Part shown: positions 8,348-15,962 of the stretch, piece by piece
Layout: each line of letters opens with the position of its first letter
How positions within the stretch are numbered: position 1 is the stretch's first letter
Assembly: GCA_002354655.1 (NCBI GenBank)
Contig: DELY01000041.1
Span: 103,876-167,875 of the forward strand
DNA: 64,000 nt
Reading direction: 5' to 3'
Source: Pseudomonas sp. UBA2684
Lineage (GTDB): Bacteria > Pseudomonadota > Gammaproteobacteria > Pseudomonadales > Pseudomonadaceae
Position numbers and translations under genes: made by a program
Notes under the pieces: model-generated
Told to the model about the DNA's origin: nothing
What the model saw: the letters and a program-made list of their open reading frames with translations, nothing else
Databases searched by the model: none

Positions 8348-9019
8348 ATGCGCGACTACAAATGGCTTAACGAATACTGCGTGAACCGCTTCGGTTCGCC
8401 AGCGGCGCTGGAGGCGCGTTTGCCGCAGCCGCGTAGCGCGGCCGAGTTGCGCGCGCTGAGCGATGACCGCTACCTGTCCATGATCAGCCTGCGGATCTTC
8501 CGCGCCGGCCTCAAGCACAGCCTGGTGGACGCCAAGTGGCCGGCCTTCGAGGAGGTGTTCTTCGGTTTCGATCCGGAAAAGGTCGTGCTGATGGGCGCCG
8601 AGCGCCTGGAACACCTGATGCAGGACGCGCGCATCATTCGTCACCTGGGCAAGCTCAAAAGCGTGCCGCGCAACGCACAGTTCATCCTCGATGTGCGCAA
8701 GGAAAAGGGCAGCTTTGGCGCGCTGATCGCCGACTGGCCGGTGAGCGACATCGTCGGCCTGTGGAAGTACCTGGCCAAGCACGGTGCCCAGCTCGGTGGC
8801 CTGTCGGCGCCACGCTTTTTGCGCATGGTCGGCAAGGACACCTTCATCCCCACCGACGATATGGTCGCCGCGCTCAAGGCCCAGGGCATCATCGACAAGG
8901 CGCCGACCAGCCTGAAAGACCTGGCCGCAGTACAGGGCGTCTTCAATCAATGGCATGCACAGAGCGGCCGCCCGCTGTGCCAGCTGTCGCTGATGCTGGC
9001 GCATACGGTCAATCATTAG
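8348..9019 (+). CDS. DNA-3-methyladenine glycosylase I-like (Tag/HhH superfamily) protein
   Basis: A 223-aa protein matching the Tag fold. The segment RIFRAGLKHSLVDAKWPAFE aligns with the glycosylase pocket region, and LVDAKWPAFEEVFFGFDPEKV and DARIIRHLGKL match well-conserved Tag helices. Unlike E. coli Tag there is no N-terminal RCxW cysteine and no C-terminal His-x3-Cys, so the structural zinc site that joins the termini is missing. It is a member of the Tag-like family found beside ttcA in Pseudomonas; alkyl-base excision activity is inferred only. Confidence 0.78.
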   Translation: MRDYKWLNEYCVNRFGSPAALEARLPQPRSAAELRALSDDRYLSMISLRIFRAGLKHSLVDAKWPAFEEVFFGFDPEKVVLMGAERLEHLMQDARIIRHLGKLKSVPRNAQFILDVRKEKGSFGALIADWPVSDIVGLWKYLAKHGAQLGGLSAPRFLRMVGKDTFIPTDDMVAALKAQGIIDKAPTSLKDLAAVQGVFNQWHAQSGRPLCQLSLMLAHTVNH

Positions 9020-9037
9020 CAGCAGGCGCTGCAAGAT

Positions 9038-9076
9038 TAGGGTGTGCTGGGTTTGCGGTGCGCGCGGCGCACCCTA
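9038..9076. repeat. TAGGGTG...CACCCTA palindrome, member i
   Basis: TAGGGTG (9038-9044) and CACCCTA (9070-9076) enclose GTGCGCGCGGCGC. It is a diverged member of the GTAGGGTGG repeat family, placed between the Tag-like gene and the sirtuin gene. Confidence 0.6.
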
Positions 9077-9097
9077 CGAGAGATCGAGGAGAGTGCG

Positions 9098-9877
9098 ATG
9101 GAACAGGCCATCATCCGCGTCGCCCAGGCCATCGCCCAGGCCGAACGCATTCTGGTCATCAGCGGCGCCGGGTTGTCCGCCGACTCCGGTCTGCCCACCT
9201 ACCGTGGCCTCGGCGGGCTGTACAACGGTCACACGGCCGAAGGCCTGCCAATCGAAGTCGCGTTGTCCGGGCCGATGTTGCAACGCGACCCGGCGCTGTG
9301 CTGGAAGTACCTCGCCGAGTTGGGCCAGGCCTGCCTCGGCGCAACCTTCAATGCCGGGCATGTCGCCATCGCCGAGTTGCAGCGCCTGAAGCCGCAGTGC
9401 TGGGTGCTGACGCAGAACATCGACGGCTATCACCGCGCGGCCGGCAGCCCGCCGGAACGCTTGATCGAAATCCACGGTGAACTGGCGCCGCTGTATTGCC
9501 AATCCTGTGGTGCTGAAGACCCGCAGCTCGCCGAACACCTGAGCCGGCCATTGCCGCCGAAATGCGCGCAATGCGGCGGTATCCTGCGCCCTCCGGTGGT
9601 GCTGTTCGAGGAAATGCTGCCCGAGGCGGCGATCGCCAGGCTCTATGCCGAGTTGCGCAAAGGCTTCGAGGTGGTGCTGAGCGTCGGTACCAGCGCCAGC
9701 TTCCCGTATATCGTCGAGCCGCTGCTGCGTGCGCGCCAGGCGGGCGGGTTTACCGCCGAGATCAACCCGGCCCGCACCGATTTGAGCGCTGCCGTCGACT
9801 TGCATGTGCAGGGACGGGCCTTAGATGTTTTGCCAGAACTAGTGGGTCACATTTCGAGCCATAGAATTTGCAAATAA
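9098..9877 (+). CDS. SIR2 family NAD-dependent protein deacylase (sirtuin)
   Basis: A 259-aa sirtuin that would remove acyl groups from lysines using NAD+. The start at 9098 (MEQAII) follows GAGGAGAG; an in-frame start at 9044 lies inside a repeat. The NAD motif GAGLSADSGLPTYRG is at residues 23-37, QNID at the catalytic core, the catalytic His in EIHGEL, and the zinc site is built from CQSC and CAQC. Acyl preference (acetyl or succinyl) cannot be decided; the Tyr-x2-Arg pair of the succinyl-preferring class is not obvious. Confidence 0.9.
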   Translation: MEQAIIRVAQAIAQAERILVISGAGLSADSGLPTYRGLGGLYNGHTAEGLPIEVALSGPMLQRDPALCWKYLAELGQACLGATFNAGHVAIAELQRLKPQCWVLTQNIDGYHRAAGSPPERLIEIHGELAPLYCQSCGAEDPQLAEHLSRPLPPKCAQCGGILRPPVVLFEEMLPEAAIARLYAELRKGFEVVLSVGTSASFPYIVEPLLRARQAGGFTAEINPARTDLSAAVDLHVQGRALDVLPELVGHISSHRICK

Positions 9878-9896
9878 GGACTATAGAAGGCATAGT
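9868..9896 (+). promoter_or_regulatory. candidate sigma-70 promoter for the NlpC/P60 gene
   Basis: TTGCAA (9868-9873) and CATAGT (9891-9896) are 17 bp apart and overlap the last codons of the sirtuin gene. Transcription would start near 9903, about 30 nt before the lipoprotein start codon. An ACTAT/ATAGT inverted repeat overlaps the -10 region. Confidence 0.35.
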
Positions 9897-9932
9897 CGCG
9901 CCCTTATCAAATTCTTCGACACGGTCGTGCCC

Positions 9933-10538
9933 ATGCGCAAACGCTTCGCACCCCTCGTGCCTCTCGCACTCACTATGCTGCTGGCCGCCTGTGCCAGCCA
10001 CACCCCGCAACCTCAGATCGAGGCGCCTGCCCGGCCGGTTGCGGCCCTGGAGCCCTCGGTAGAGTTCGAGGCGGCGGCGATCGATGATTTCGCCGACGAC
10101 AAACCCTATCAACTGCCGCAGCTGGCCGACAGCATCCTTTCACATGGCCTGTCGCTGGTCGGTACTCGCTACCGTTACGGCGGCAGTTCGGTGAAGTCCG
10201 GCTTCGATTGCAGCGGTTTCATCGGTTACCTGTTCAAGGAAGAGCTCGGCATGCAGTTGCCGCGCTCGACCCGCGAAATGATCAATATCGACGCGCCCCT
10301 GGTGGAGCGTGCCGAGCTTGAGCCCGGTGATCTGGTGTTCTTCAGCACCAACGGCCGTGGTCGCGTCAGCCATGCCGGCATCTACCTGGGCGATGACCAG
10401 TTCATCCATTCCTCCAGCAGTCGCAGCGGCGGCGTGCGGGTCGATAGCCTGGAAGATCGCTATTGGAACCGCACCTTCATCGAAGCTAAACGCGCTTTGG
10501 CCCTGGCCCCGACCGAGCAGGTCGCCCGCCACCCATGA
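9933..10538 (+). CDS. NlpC/P60 (C40) peptidoglycan endopeptidase lipoprotein 1
   Basis: A 201-aa lipoprotein with signal peptide and lipobox LLAACAS (lipidated Cys about residue 19), a low-complexity linker and a C-terminal NlpC/P60 domain from about residue 68. The catalytic Cys is in FDCSGFIGY, the His in VSHAGIYLG and the third polar residue in QFIHSSS. Such enzymes cut the gamma-D-Glu to diaminopimelate bond in the periplasm (MepS/Spr type). No clear Shine-Dalgarno precedes 9933; a GTG two codons upstream is an alternative start. A paralogue follows directly. Confidence 0.9.
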   Translation: MRKRFAPLVPLALTMLLAACASHTPQPQIEAPARPVAALEPSVEFEAAAIDDFADDKPYQLPQLADSILSHGLSLVGTRYRYGGSSVKSGFDCSGFIGYLFKEELGMQLPRSTREMINIDAPLVERAELEPGDLVFFSTNGRGRVSHAGIYLGDDQFIHSSSSRSGGVRVDSLEDRYWNRTFIEAKRALALAPTEQVARHP

Positions 10539-10545
10539 TTCCGTG

Positions 10546-10566
10546 GCGCAACCGCAAGGGTTGCGC
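10546..10566 (+). other. intergenic hairpin between lipoprotein paralogues
   Basis: GCGCAACC (10546-10553) pairs with GGTTGCGC (10559-10566) around a 5-nt loop, with no T-tract after it. It may stabilise the upstream mRNA or act as a weak attenuator between the two NlpC/P60 genes. Confidence 0.4.
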
Positions 10567-10621
10567 TGCTGCGCCTGAGCCGGCAGAGTAGGCCGCATTC
10601 CGGCTCTGGATCGCCTCGCTC

Positions 10622-11140
10622 ATGCCCGCACCGGCCCGTGTTGCCCTGCTTCTCCTCGCTGCGCTGCTCACCGCCTGCGCCGGCCACGCTCCCGCTCCAC
10701 AACCACCCATGCATGCCCCTAGCGGCAGCTTTCACGGCAATGCCGAGGATGTTCTGTTCCGTGCCCTTGGCCTGGTCGGTACGCCGTACCGCTATGGCGG
10801 CAACACCCCGGCTGGCGGCTTCGATTGCAGCGGCCTGATCGGTTACGTCTACCGCGATGCTGCCGGCATCAGCCTGCCGCGCTCGACCCGCGAGCTGAGC
10901 GCCATGCGCGCACCGGCGGTGGGGCGCGATGCGTTGCAGAGTGGCGACCTGGTGTTCTTCGCCACCAGCGGCGGTCGCCAGGTCAGCCATGCCGGGATCT
11001 ATGTCGGCGACGGGCGTTTCGTGCATGCCCCTTCCAGCGGCGGTACGGTGCGCCTGGACAGCCTGAGCAACAGCTACTGGCAACGCACCTACCTGGATGC
11101 CAGGCGGGTATTCAGCCCTGAGCTGGCGCGTAATCCCTGA
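10622..11140 (+). CDS. NlpC/P60 (C40) peptidoglycan endopeptidase lipoprotein 2
   Basis: A 172-aa paralogue of the preceding gene with its own lipobox (LLTACAG, Cys about residue 20), a shorter linker and the same domain. The catalytic Cys is in FDCSGLIGY, the His in VSHAGIYVG and the polar residue in RFVHAPS. The domain is clearly similar to that of copy 1, so the pair came from a tandem duplication. Both should face the periplasm from a membrane anchor. The residue after the lipidated Cys (Ala or Gly, not Asp) predicts outer-membrane sorting. Confidence 0.9.
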   Translation: MPAPARVALLLLAALLTACAGHAPAPQPPMHAPSGSFHGNAEDVLFRALGLVGTPYRYGGNTPAGGFDCSGLIGYVYRDAAGISLPRSTRELSAMRAPAVGRDALQSGDLVFFATSGGRQVSHAGIYVGDGRFVHAPSSGGTVRLDSLSNSYWQRTYLDARRVFSPELARNP

Positions 11141-11221
11141 GATACCAGCTGCGGGCGCGGGCTTTGGCTGGGCGCGGCCAGTAAGCCCTCATCATTCTGT
11201 GCATATCCCGGAGCCGTGGCC

Positions 11222-11884
11222 ATGACCAACCGCACGCTCAATCTCGACGACCGGCTCTATCAGTACCTGCTGGATGTCTCCCTGCGCGAAACTCCGCTGC
11301 TCAAACGCCTGCGCGAGGAAACCGCACAGCTGGCCACTGCGCGTTGGCAAATTGCCCCGGAGCAAGGCCAGTTCATGGCGCTGCTGGTGCAGCTGAGCGG
11401 CGCCCGGCGAATCATCGAGGTCGGCACCTTTACCGGCTACAGCGCGATTTGTATGGCCCAGGCGATGCCCGCGGATGGTCGGCTGATCTGCTGCGACATC
11501 CCCGGCGACTACAACGCCACGGCCGAGCGCTACTGGCGTGAAGCCGGACTGGCCGGGCGCATCGAACAGCGCCTGGCGCCGGCCCTGGAGACCCTCGCCG
11601 CGTTGCAGGCCGAAGGGCGGGGCGCATGTTTCGACCTGATCTTTATCGATGCCGACAAGGCCAATTACCCGGCTTACCTGGAGCACGCGCTCAGGCTGAC
11701 GCGCCAGGGCGGCTTGATCCTGTTCGACAACACCCTGTGGAGCGGGCGTGTACTGGAGAACAACCCCGATAGCGCGGATACCCGTGCGATCCAGGCGCTC
11801 AACCGGGCATTGCAGCGTGACCCGCGTATCGACCTGTCGCTGCTGCCGCTTGGCGATGGTCTGACGCTGTGCCGCAAACGCTGA
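11222..11884 (+). CDS. class I SAM-dependent O-methyltransferase (Methyltransf_3)
   Basis: A 220-aa caffeoyl-CoA/catechol O-methyltransferase-like protein. The ATG at 11222 lies 8 nt after GGAG; a GTG two codons earlier is too close to that site. SAM motif I is IIEVGTFTGYSAICMAQA, DLIFIDADKANY carries the metal-binding Asp, and FDNTLWSG completes the divalent-metal triad. The natural acceptor is unknown. It lies alone between the lipoproteins and a small HNH gene. Confidence 0.85.
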   Translation: MTNRTLNLDDRLYQYLLDVSLRETPLLKRLREETAQLATARWQIAPEQGQFMALLVQLSGARRIIEVGTFTGYSAICMAQAMPADGRLICCDIPGDYNATAERYWREAGLAGRIEQRLAPALETLAALQAEGRGACFDLIFIDADKANYPAYLEHALRLTRQGGLILFDNTLWSGRVLENNPDSADTRAIQALNRALQRDPRIDLSLLPLGDGLTLCRKR

Positions 11885-11963
11885 GCGCGATTTATCCGGC
11901 CTTTGAGCGGTGCACACGGCTGCGCTCTGCCCACCTTACGTAAGCCCGATTGCTGAGCCTGCC

Positions 11964-12284
11964 ATGCCCGAGCCGATCCGCCTGCCAACGCCGCCCGACA
12001 CCTGCGAACTCTGTGCCCGCAGCGTGCCGCTGACCCGTCACCACCTGATTCCCAAGGCGCTGCACGACAAAGCCTATGTGCAGAAACGCTACGCCAAGCA
12101 CCAGCGCATCAGTGCCACGTTGTGGGTATGCCGCGCTTGCCATAACCAGATTCATCGGCTGTTCAGCGAGAAGCAGTTGGCGCTGACCTACAACCACCGC
12201 GATGCGCTATTGGCCGACCCGCGCCTGCGTACCTTCGTCGAGTGGCTGGCGAGCAAGCCAGCGGGCTTTATGCCCCGGCATTGA
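11964..12284 (+). CDS. small HNH-type zinc protein
   Basis: A 106-aa protein with CELC near residue 14, LTRHHLIPKAL and CRACHNQIHRLFSE, which together give the Cys4/His pattern of an HNH/treble-clef nuclease fold. The His of RHHLIPK would be the general base. There is no other domain. Similar stand-alone proteins are common in Pseudomonas without a known role; nuclease activity is inferred from motif only. The start at 11964 (MPEPIRL) was preferred to an in-frame ATG at 11910 because the intervening residues look noncoding. Confidence 0.7.
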   Translation: MPEPIRLPTPPDTCELCARSVPLTRHHLIPKALHDKAYVQKRYAKHQRISATLWVCRACHNQIHRLFSEKQLALTYNHRDALLADPRLRTFVEWLASKPAGFMPRH

Positions 12285-12316
12285 CGCTGCGGGGCCGTGC
12301 GCTGGCGGGATGGGTG

Positions 12317-12400
12317 GGGCCTTGGTCACGTGAACGTGTTGCTTGAACAGCTCGCGGTCAAGACCGCTCCACTAAAGCCTGACGTCTTATGCCGCACGTG
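12317..12400. repeat. AACAGCTCGCGGTC repeat, copy 1
   Basis: A REP-like unit starting GGGGCCTTGG and containing GAACAGCTCGCGGTC followed by AAGACCGCT and a GCCTGACG tail. The same blocks recur in the same orientation at 18731-18835 and inverted at 12890-12966. It fills the gap after the HNH gene. Confidence 0.7.
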
Positions 12401-12402
12401 TA

Positions 12403-12804
12403 TCAGGCGTCGCGCAGGAGGTCGTGGGCGTTGAGCAGGGTGTAGGCGATCTCGGGGTGCTTTTCCAGCCCGCGGCGGATTGCGGCCGGGATCGACTGGC
12501 GGGTTTTGCGGCACAGGCCGGGCAGCTCGTCGATGTGTATGACGATCCCGCGCATGCTGCGCACTTCGTTGAAACCGGGGGCGATGGTCAGGCGCACGCC
12601 GAGGTTCTGGTACATCCGTTGTTGCATGTGTTCGAGGTCGTCCAGGCTCGCCAGATTCTCCAGCCGCTCAAGCAGGTGCTGTTCCTCCTGGCGGGTCAGA
12701 CGCAGGATGCGCAAATCGGCGCCGGGGGTGTCCAGCAACCGTTCGCGGTCGCAGGTGCAGGCGCCGGGTGGGCAGGATGTGCGGATGGCTAGAGAGGACG
12801 TCAT
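12403..12804 (-). CDS. conserved hypothetical protein
   Basis: A 133-aa soluble protein of unknown function. It begins with a cysteine-rich stretch (TSCPPGACTCDRERLL, three Cys), followed by two amphipathic helices (about residues 25-60) and a mixed alpha/beta C-terminal half ending in LLNAHDLLRDA. The Cys cluster could bind a metal but no family was recognised. Starts at 12804 and 12816 are both possible and neither has a clear Shine-Dalgarno. It is divergent from the cobalamin locus; I recall, without certainty, a homologue in the same place next to btuB in P. aeruginosa. Confidence 0.65.
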   Translation of the reverse strand: MTSSLAIRTSCPPGACTCDRERLLDTPGADLRILRLTRQEEQHLLERLENLASLDDLEHMQQRMYQNLGVRLTIAPGFNEVRSMRGIVIHIDELPGLCRKTRQSIPAAIRRGLEKHPEIAYTLLNAHDLLRDA

Positions 12805-12889
12805 GGGCCCGATCATAACGATATGAGGCGAGGAGACGGATACCGTCGGGAAAATAAAAACGCGCGGCCAATTACGCGTTACATGAGCA

Positions 12890-12966
12890 GCCACGCTCGT
12901 GTGGGACGCGAGCTGTTCAGGCAACGCGCTCAAGGCCGGCCAACGCGCGCGCAGCCAAGGTTCCTG
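12890..12966. repeat. AACAGCTCGCGGTC repeat, inverted copy 2
   Basis: Read on the minus strand this segment carries CCTTGG, GCGCGCGCG, then CCTTGAGCGCGTTGCC and TGAACAGCTCGC, matching the unit at 18731-18835 almost base for base over its central 30 bp. The remaining sequence between 12805 and 13060 has no other recognisable feature. Confidence 0.7.
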
Positions 12967-13060
12967 CTAGCCAGCCCATGCGCATTTAACCTGCTGCTCC
13001 CGCCTGGATGTTGTGCCTGTTGGTTAATCCGCATCCGAGGCGAGTACAGACCTGCCGTCG

Positions 13061-13090
13061 TTGACGCCTAGCCCTGCAAACCTCTACCCT
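13061..13090 (+). promoter_or_regulatory. candidate promoter for the B12 riboswitch-btuB transcript
   Basis: TTGACG (13061-13066) and TACCCT (13085-13090) are 18 bp apart. Transcription would begin near 13097, just before the first conserved block of the cobalamin aptamer. The -10 element is weak. Confidence 0.45.
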
Positions 13091-13103
13091 GCGCGCCTTG
13101 CTT

Positions 13104-13320
13104 CAGGTGCCCCCGACGTTATGCGTCCGAGGGGTGAAACAGGGAAGTCGGTGCGCTGGTCTTTTACGCCAGCTATTCCGACGCTGCCCCCGCAACGGTA
13201 GACGAGTCAAGCCAGCGCTTTTTCAACCACTGTGCATGTGCATGGGAAGGTGCGTTTGGTGGCGTTCTGAGTATTCAGTTCGCAGCTCGTAAGCCCGGAG
13301 ACCGGCCTGTAGCAGTCCAC
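13104..13320 (+). promoter_or_regulatory. cobalamin (AdoCbl-type) riboswitch
   Basis: Conserved blocks occur in the right order: AGGTGCCCC (13106 on), GGTGAAACAGGGAAGTC with GGTG, then GCTGCCCCCGCAACGGTA at about 13183, and the B12 box AAGCCCGGAGACCGGCC at about 13291-13307. The spacing over about 215 nt suits the full-length class. The leader runs a further 120 nt to btuB, room for a kissing loop and a platform that hides the Shine-Dalgarno. Bound coenzyme B12 should lower expression of btuB and the genes behind it. Confidence 0.93.
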
Positions 13321-13442
13321 GGCATCGCGGAGGGCGTTGTCTGGCGTGTGGGCTGCGCCGTCTGCTGCCCATGCGTTTTCGTTCTCCGTATGCCTTTCCC
13401 AGCCTATGTCGCACGGGTGAGAGCGACGGAGCATACAACGAG

Positions 13443-15290
13443 ATGAGTAAGTCCCTTTTGGCGCCTGCAGCGGTCGTGCTGTGTGGCGTTTCTTGCATTT
13501 CCCTGGCCCATGCGGCCGAACATGCCCAGTTGAACGATCAGGTGGTGACCGCCACCCGTACCGCGCAAACGGCCGAGCAGAGCCTGGCCGCGGTGACGGT
13601 CTTCGAGCGTGCGCAGATCGAGCAGAGTCAGGCCACCTCGGTGCCCGAGTTGCTGAAGACGGTGCCGGGTGTGTCCTTTGCCAACAACGGCGGGCCGGGC
13701 AAGTCCACCTCGCTGTTTATGCGCGGTACCGAATCCGACCATGTGCTGGTGCTGATTGACGGCATCAAGATCGGTTCGGCGACTTCCGGTGGCGCCGCGT
13801 TGCAGGATCTGCCGCTGGAGCTGATCGAGCGTATCGAGGTGGTACGCGGGCCGCGCTCCAGCCTGTATGGCTCGGAGGCGATTGGCGGGGTGATCCAGAT
13901 TTTCACCCGTAAGGGCGCTGGCCAAGGCGCCAAGCCGTTCTTCTCCGCCGGGTATGGCACCCACGACAGCTACACCGGCAGCGCCGGAGTGTCCGCTGGC
14001 AGCGACAGGGGCTGGTACAGCCTGGGCGTGGCCAGCGCGGATACCGACGGCATCAACGTCAAGTCGCCCGGCACCAGTGGCTATGAGGACGACGCCGACG
14101 GTTACCGTAATTTGTCCGCCTCCTTGCGCGGCGGGTATCGCTTCGACAACGGCCTGGAGCTGGACGCCAACCTGCTGCAAGCCAAGTCGCACAACGATTA
14201 CGACCAGGTCAATCGCGCCCGTACCCGGGGGTTTAATGCCAATGCCGATGGCGAGTCCAAGGTGCTGGGCGGCCGCGCGCGTTTCTCGCCGCTGGAGCCC
14301 TGGCAGGTGACCCTGCAAGCCGGGCGCAGCGAAGACAAGTCCGATGCGTACCTGGATGGCACATTTAACTCGCGTTTCGACACCCGTCGCGACAGCGTCA
14401 GTTGGCAGAACGACCTGAGCCTGGCCAGCGGGCATACCCTGACCCTGGGCGCCGACCACCAGCGTGACGAAGTCAACGGCAGCACGGCATACGCCGAAGA
14501 CTCGCGGGACAACAACGGCATGTTTGCCCAGTACCTCGGCGACGTCGGCCGGCATGCCTGGCAAGTGGCGTTGCGCCGCGACGACAACCAGCAGTTCGGC
14601 AAGCACGACACCGGCAATATCGGCTACGGCTATGCGTTGACCGATTGGCTGCGCGCCACGCTCAGCTACGGCACCGCGTTCAAGGCGCCGACCTTCAACG
14701 AGCTGTATTTCCCGGGCTACGGCAACCCGAACCTGGATGCGGAAACCTCCGCCAGCCTGGAAGCCGGCCTGGCCGGTCAGCATGCCTGGGGCCACTGGGC
14801 GGTCAACGCCTTCCGCACCCGTATCGACGACCTGATCGCCTACGACTCCAGCATCGAGGCGCCGGCGAATATCGACGAAGCGCGCATTCGCGGGGTCGAG
14901 TTGGTGCTCGGCAGTCAGCTGTTGGGGATGGACTGGAACGCCAACTACACGCTGATGGAGCCGGAGAACCGCGCCGGCGGTGGTAATGACGGCAACGAAC
15001 TGGCGCGTCGTGCCAAGCAGCTCTTCAACCTCGACCTGGATCGCCGCCTCGGTGCCTTCAGCGTCGGCGCCAGCCTGCATGCCGAAGGGCAGCGCTACGA
15101 CGACCTGGCCAACACCAAGGAACTGTCCGGCTACGCCACCCTGGACCTGCGCGGCGAATACCGCATCAACCCCGAATGGCGCTTGCAGACCCGCGTCGCC
15201 AACCTGCTGGACGCCGATTACGAAACCGCCGAGGGCTATAACCAGCCGGGTCAGGCGGTGTACTTCAGCGTGCGTTACCAGGCGCTTTAA
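13443..15290 (+). CDS. btuB: TonB-dependent vitamin B12 receptor BtuB
   Basis: A 615-aa outer-membrane receptor for corrinoids. The start at 13443 (MSKSLL) follows GGAG at 13428-13431 and gives a signal peptide ending near AHAAEH. The TonB box is DQVVTATRTA, the plug domain carries VPELLKTVPGV and the RIEVVRGPRSSLYGSEAIGG block, and the barrel ends in the usual aromatic-rich strand (VYFSVRYQAL). Size and order fit BtuB. The cobalamin riboswitch directly upstream confirms the substrate. An inner-membrane BtuM-like gene follows. Confidence 0.95.
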   Translation: MSKSLLAPAAVVLCGVSCISLAHAAEHAQLNDQVVTATRTAQTAEQSLAAVTVFERAQIEQSQATSVPELLKTVPGVSFANNGGPGKSTSLFMRGTESDHVLVLIDGIKIGSATSGGAALQDLPLELIERIEVVRGPRSSLYGSEAIGGVIQIFTRKGAGQGAKPFFSAGYGTHDSYTGSAGVSAGSDRGWYSLGVASADTDGINVKSPGTSGYEDDADGYRNLSASLRGGYRFDNGLELDANLLQAKSHNDYDQVNRARTRGFNANADGESKVLGGRARFSPLEPWQVTLQAGRSEDKSDAYLDGTFNSRFDTRRDSVSWQNDLSLASGHTLTLGADHQRDEVNGSTAYAEDSRDNNGMFAQYLGDVGRHAWQVALRRDDNQQFGKHDTGNIGYGYALTDWLRATLSYGTAFKAPTFNELYFPGYGNPNLDAETSASLEAGLAGQHAWGHWAVNAFRTRIDDLIAYDSSIEAPANIDEARIRGVELVLGSQLLGMDWNANYTLMEPENRAGGGNDGNELARRAKQLFNLDLDRRLGAFSVGASLHAEGQRYDDLANTKELSGYATLDLRGEYRINPEWRLQTRVANLLDADYETAEGYNQPGQAVYFSVRYQAL

Positions 15291-15305
15291 GGATTGCTGG
15301 CTGGC

Positions 15306-15336
15306 GGTGGACAAGGCTACGGCATGTCCACCCTAC
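15306..15336. repeat. GTAGGGTGG-family repeat, truncated member b
   Basis: GGTGGACA and TGTCCACCCTAC form a short palindrome between btuB and the next gene. The left arm lacks the outer GTA of full members. Confidence 0.65.
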
Positions 15337-15392
15337 GTCAACAACCGCGTAACGCATCAACCCCTTCGCTTATCAACAAGGAGATACCACGG

Positions 15393-15962
15393 ATGAACCT
15401 GTCGCCCCGTAGCCAACTGCTGATCGGCATCGCCCTGGTGGCGCTGATGGCCATGACCCGAGGCCAGCACGTGGCCACGGTCAACTTGCCCAGCGCTTCC
15501 TGGGCGGTGTTCTTCCTCGCCGGCGTGCTGCTGACGCCGCGTTGGGTGTTCCCAGCGCTGTTTCTCGAAGCCTCGCTGCTCGATTTCGCCGCCATGCAAT
15601 GGGCCGGGGTGAGTGACTGGTGCCTGTCGCCGGCGTACTGGCTGCTGGTGCCGGCCTACGCGTCGCTGTGGCTGGGCGGGCGTCTGTACGCCGGCTGGCA
15701 CCGCGAGCAGCTCAGCAGCCTGGCGTTGCTGGCGGCGGTGGCGACGATCAGTGCGTTCGTCTGCTACCTGTTCTCCGGCGGCGGCTTCCTGTTTTTCTCC
15801 GGCCGTTACCCGGAGCCGAGCCTGGCCATGCTGGTCGAGCGCATTGCCGTGTACTACCCGCGTTCCCTGGGCAACCTGGCGCTGTATGTCGGTGTGGCGG
15901 CGCTGCTGTTGCTCGGCGCGCGCTCCTGGCAAGCGGCGCAGCAGCGCGTCGAGGTCAAGTGA
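15393..15962 (+). CDS. btuM: BtuM-like vitamin B12 uptake membrane protein (solitary ECF S-component type)
   Basis: A 189-aa hydrophobic protein with about six membrane segments; ATG 15393 lies 9 nt after AAGGAG. From memory, the B12 transporter BtuM of Thiobacillus denitrificans has key residues His28, Asp67, Cys80, Tyr85 and Arg153. Here His26, Asp64, Cys77, Tyr82 and Arg150 occur with almost identical spacing (LLDFAA, DWCLSPAY, VERIAVYY). Cys77 would coordinate cobalt of the incoming cobalamin. It lies between btuB and cobO behind the riboswitch, and no BtuCD transporter is present in the window. It overlaps cobO by one base (TGATG), so the two are translationally coupled. Confidence 0.8.
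   Translation: MNLSPRSQLLIGIALVALMAMTRGQHVATVNLPSASWAVFFLAGVLLTPRWVFPALFLEASLLDFAAMQWAGVSDWCLSPAYWLLVPAYASLWLGGRLYAGWHREQLSSLALLAAVATISAFVCYLFSGGGFLFFSGRYPEPSLAMLVERIAVYYPRSLGNLALYVGVAALLLLGARSWQAAQQRVEVK

Noticed and set aside
10546-10566. Terminator after the first NlpC/P60 gene
   Set aside because: The hairpin is good but lacks a T-tract, so it is listed as a structure, not a terminator.
13404-15314. A 636-residue minus-strand frame opposite btuB
   Set aside because: Antisense shadow of a clear TonB-dependent receptor; composition (Gln, Val, Gly, Leu rich) is typical for reversed codons.
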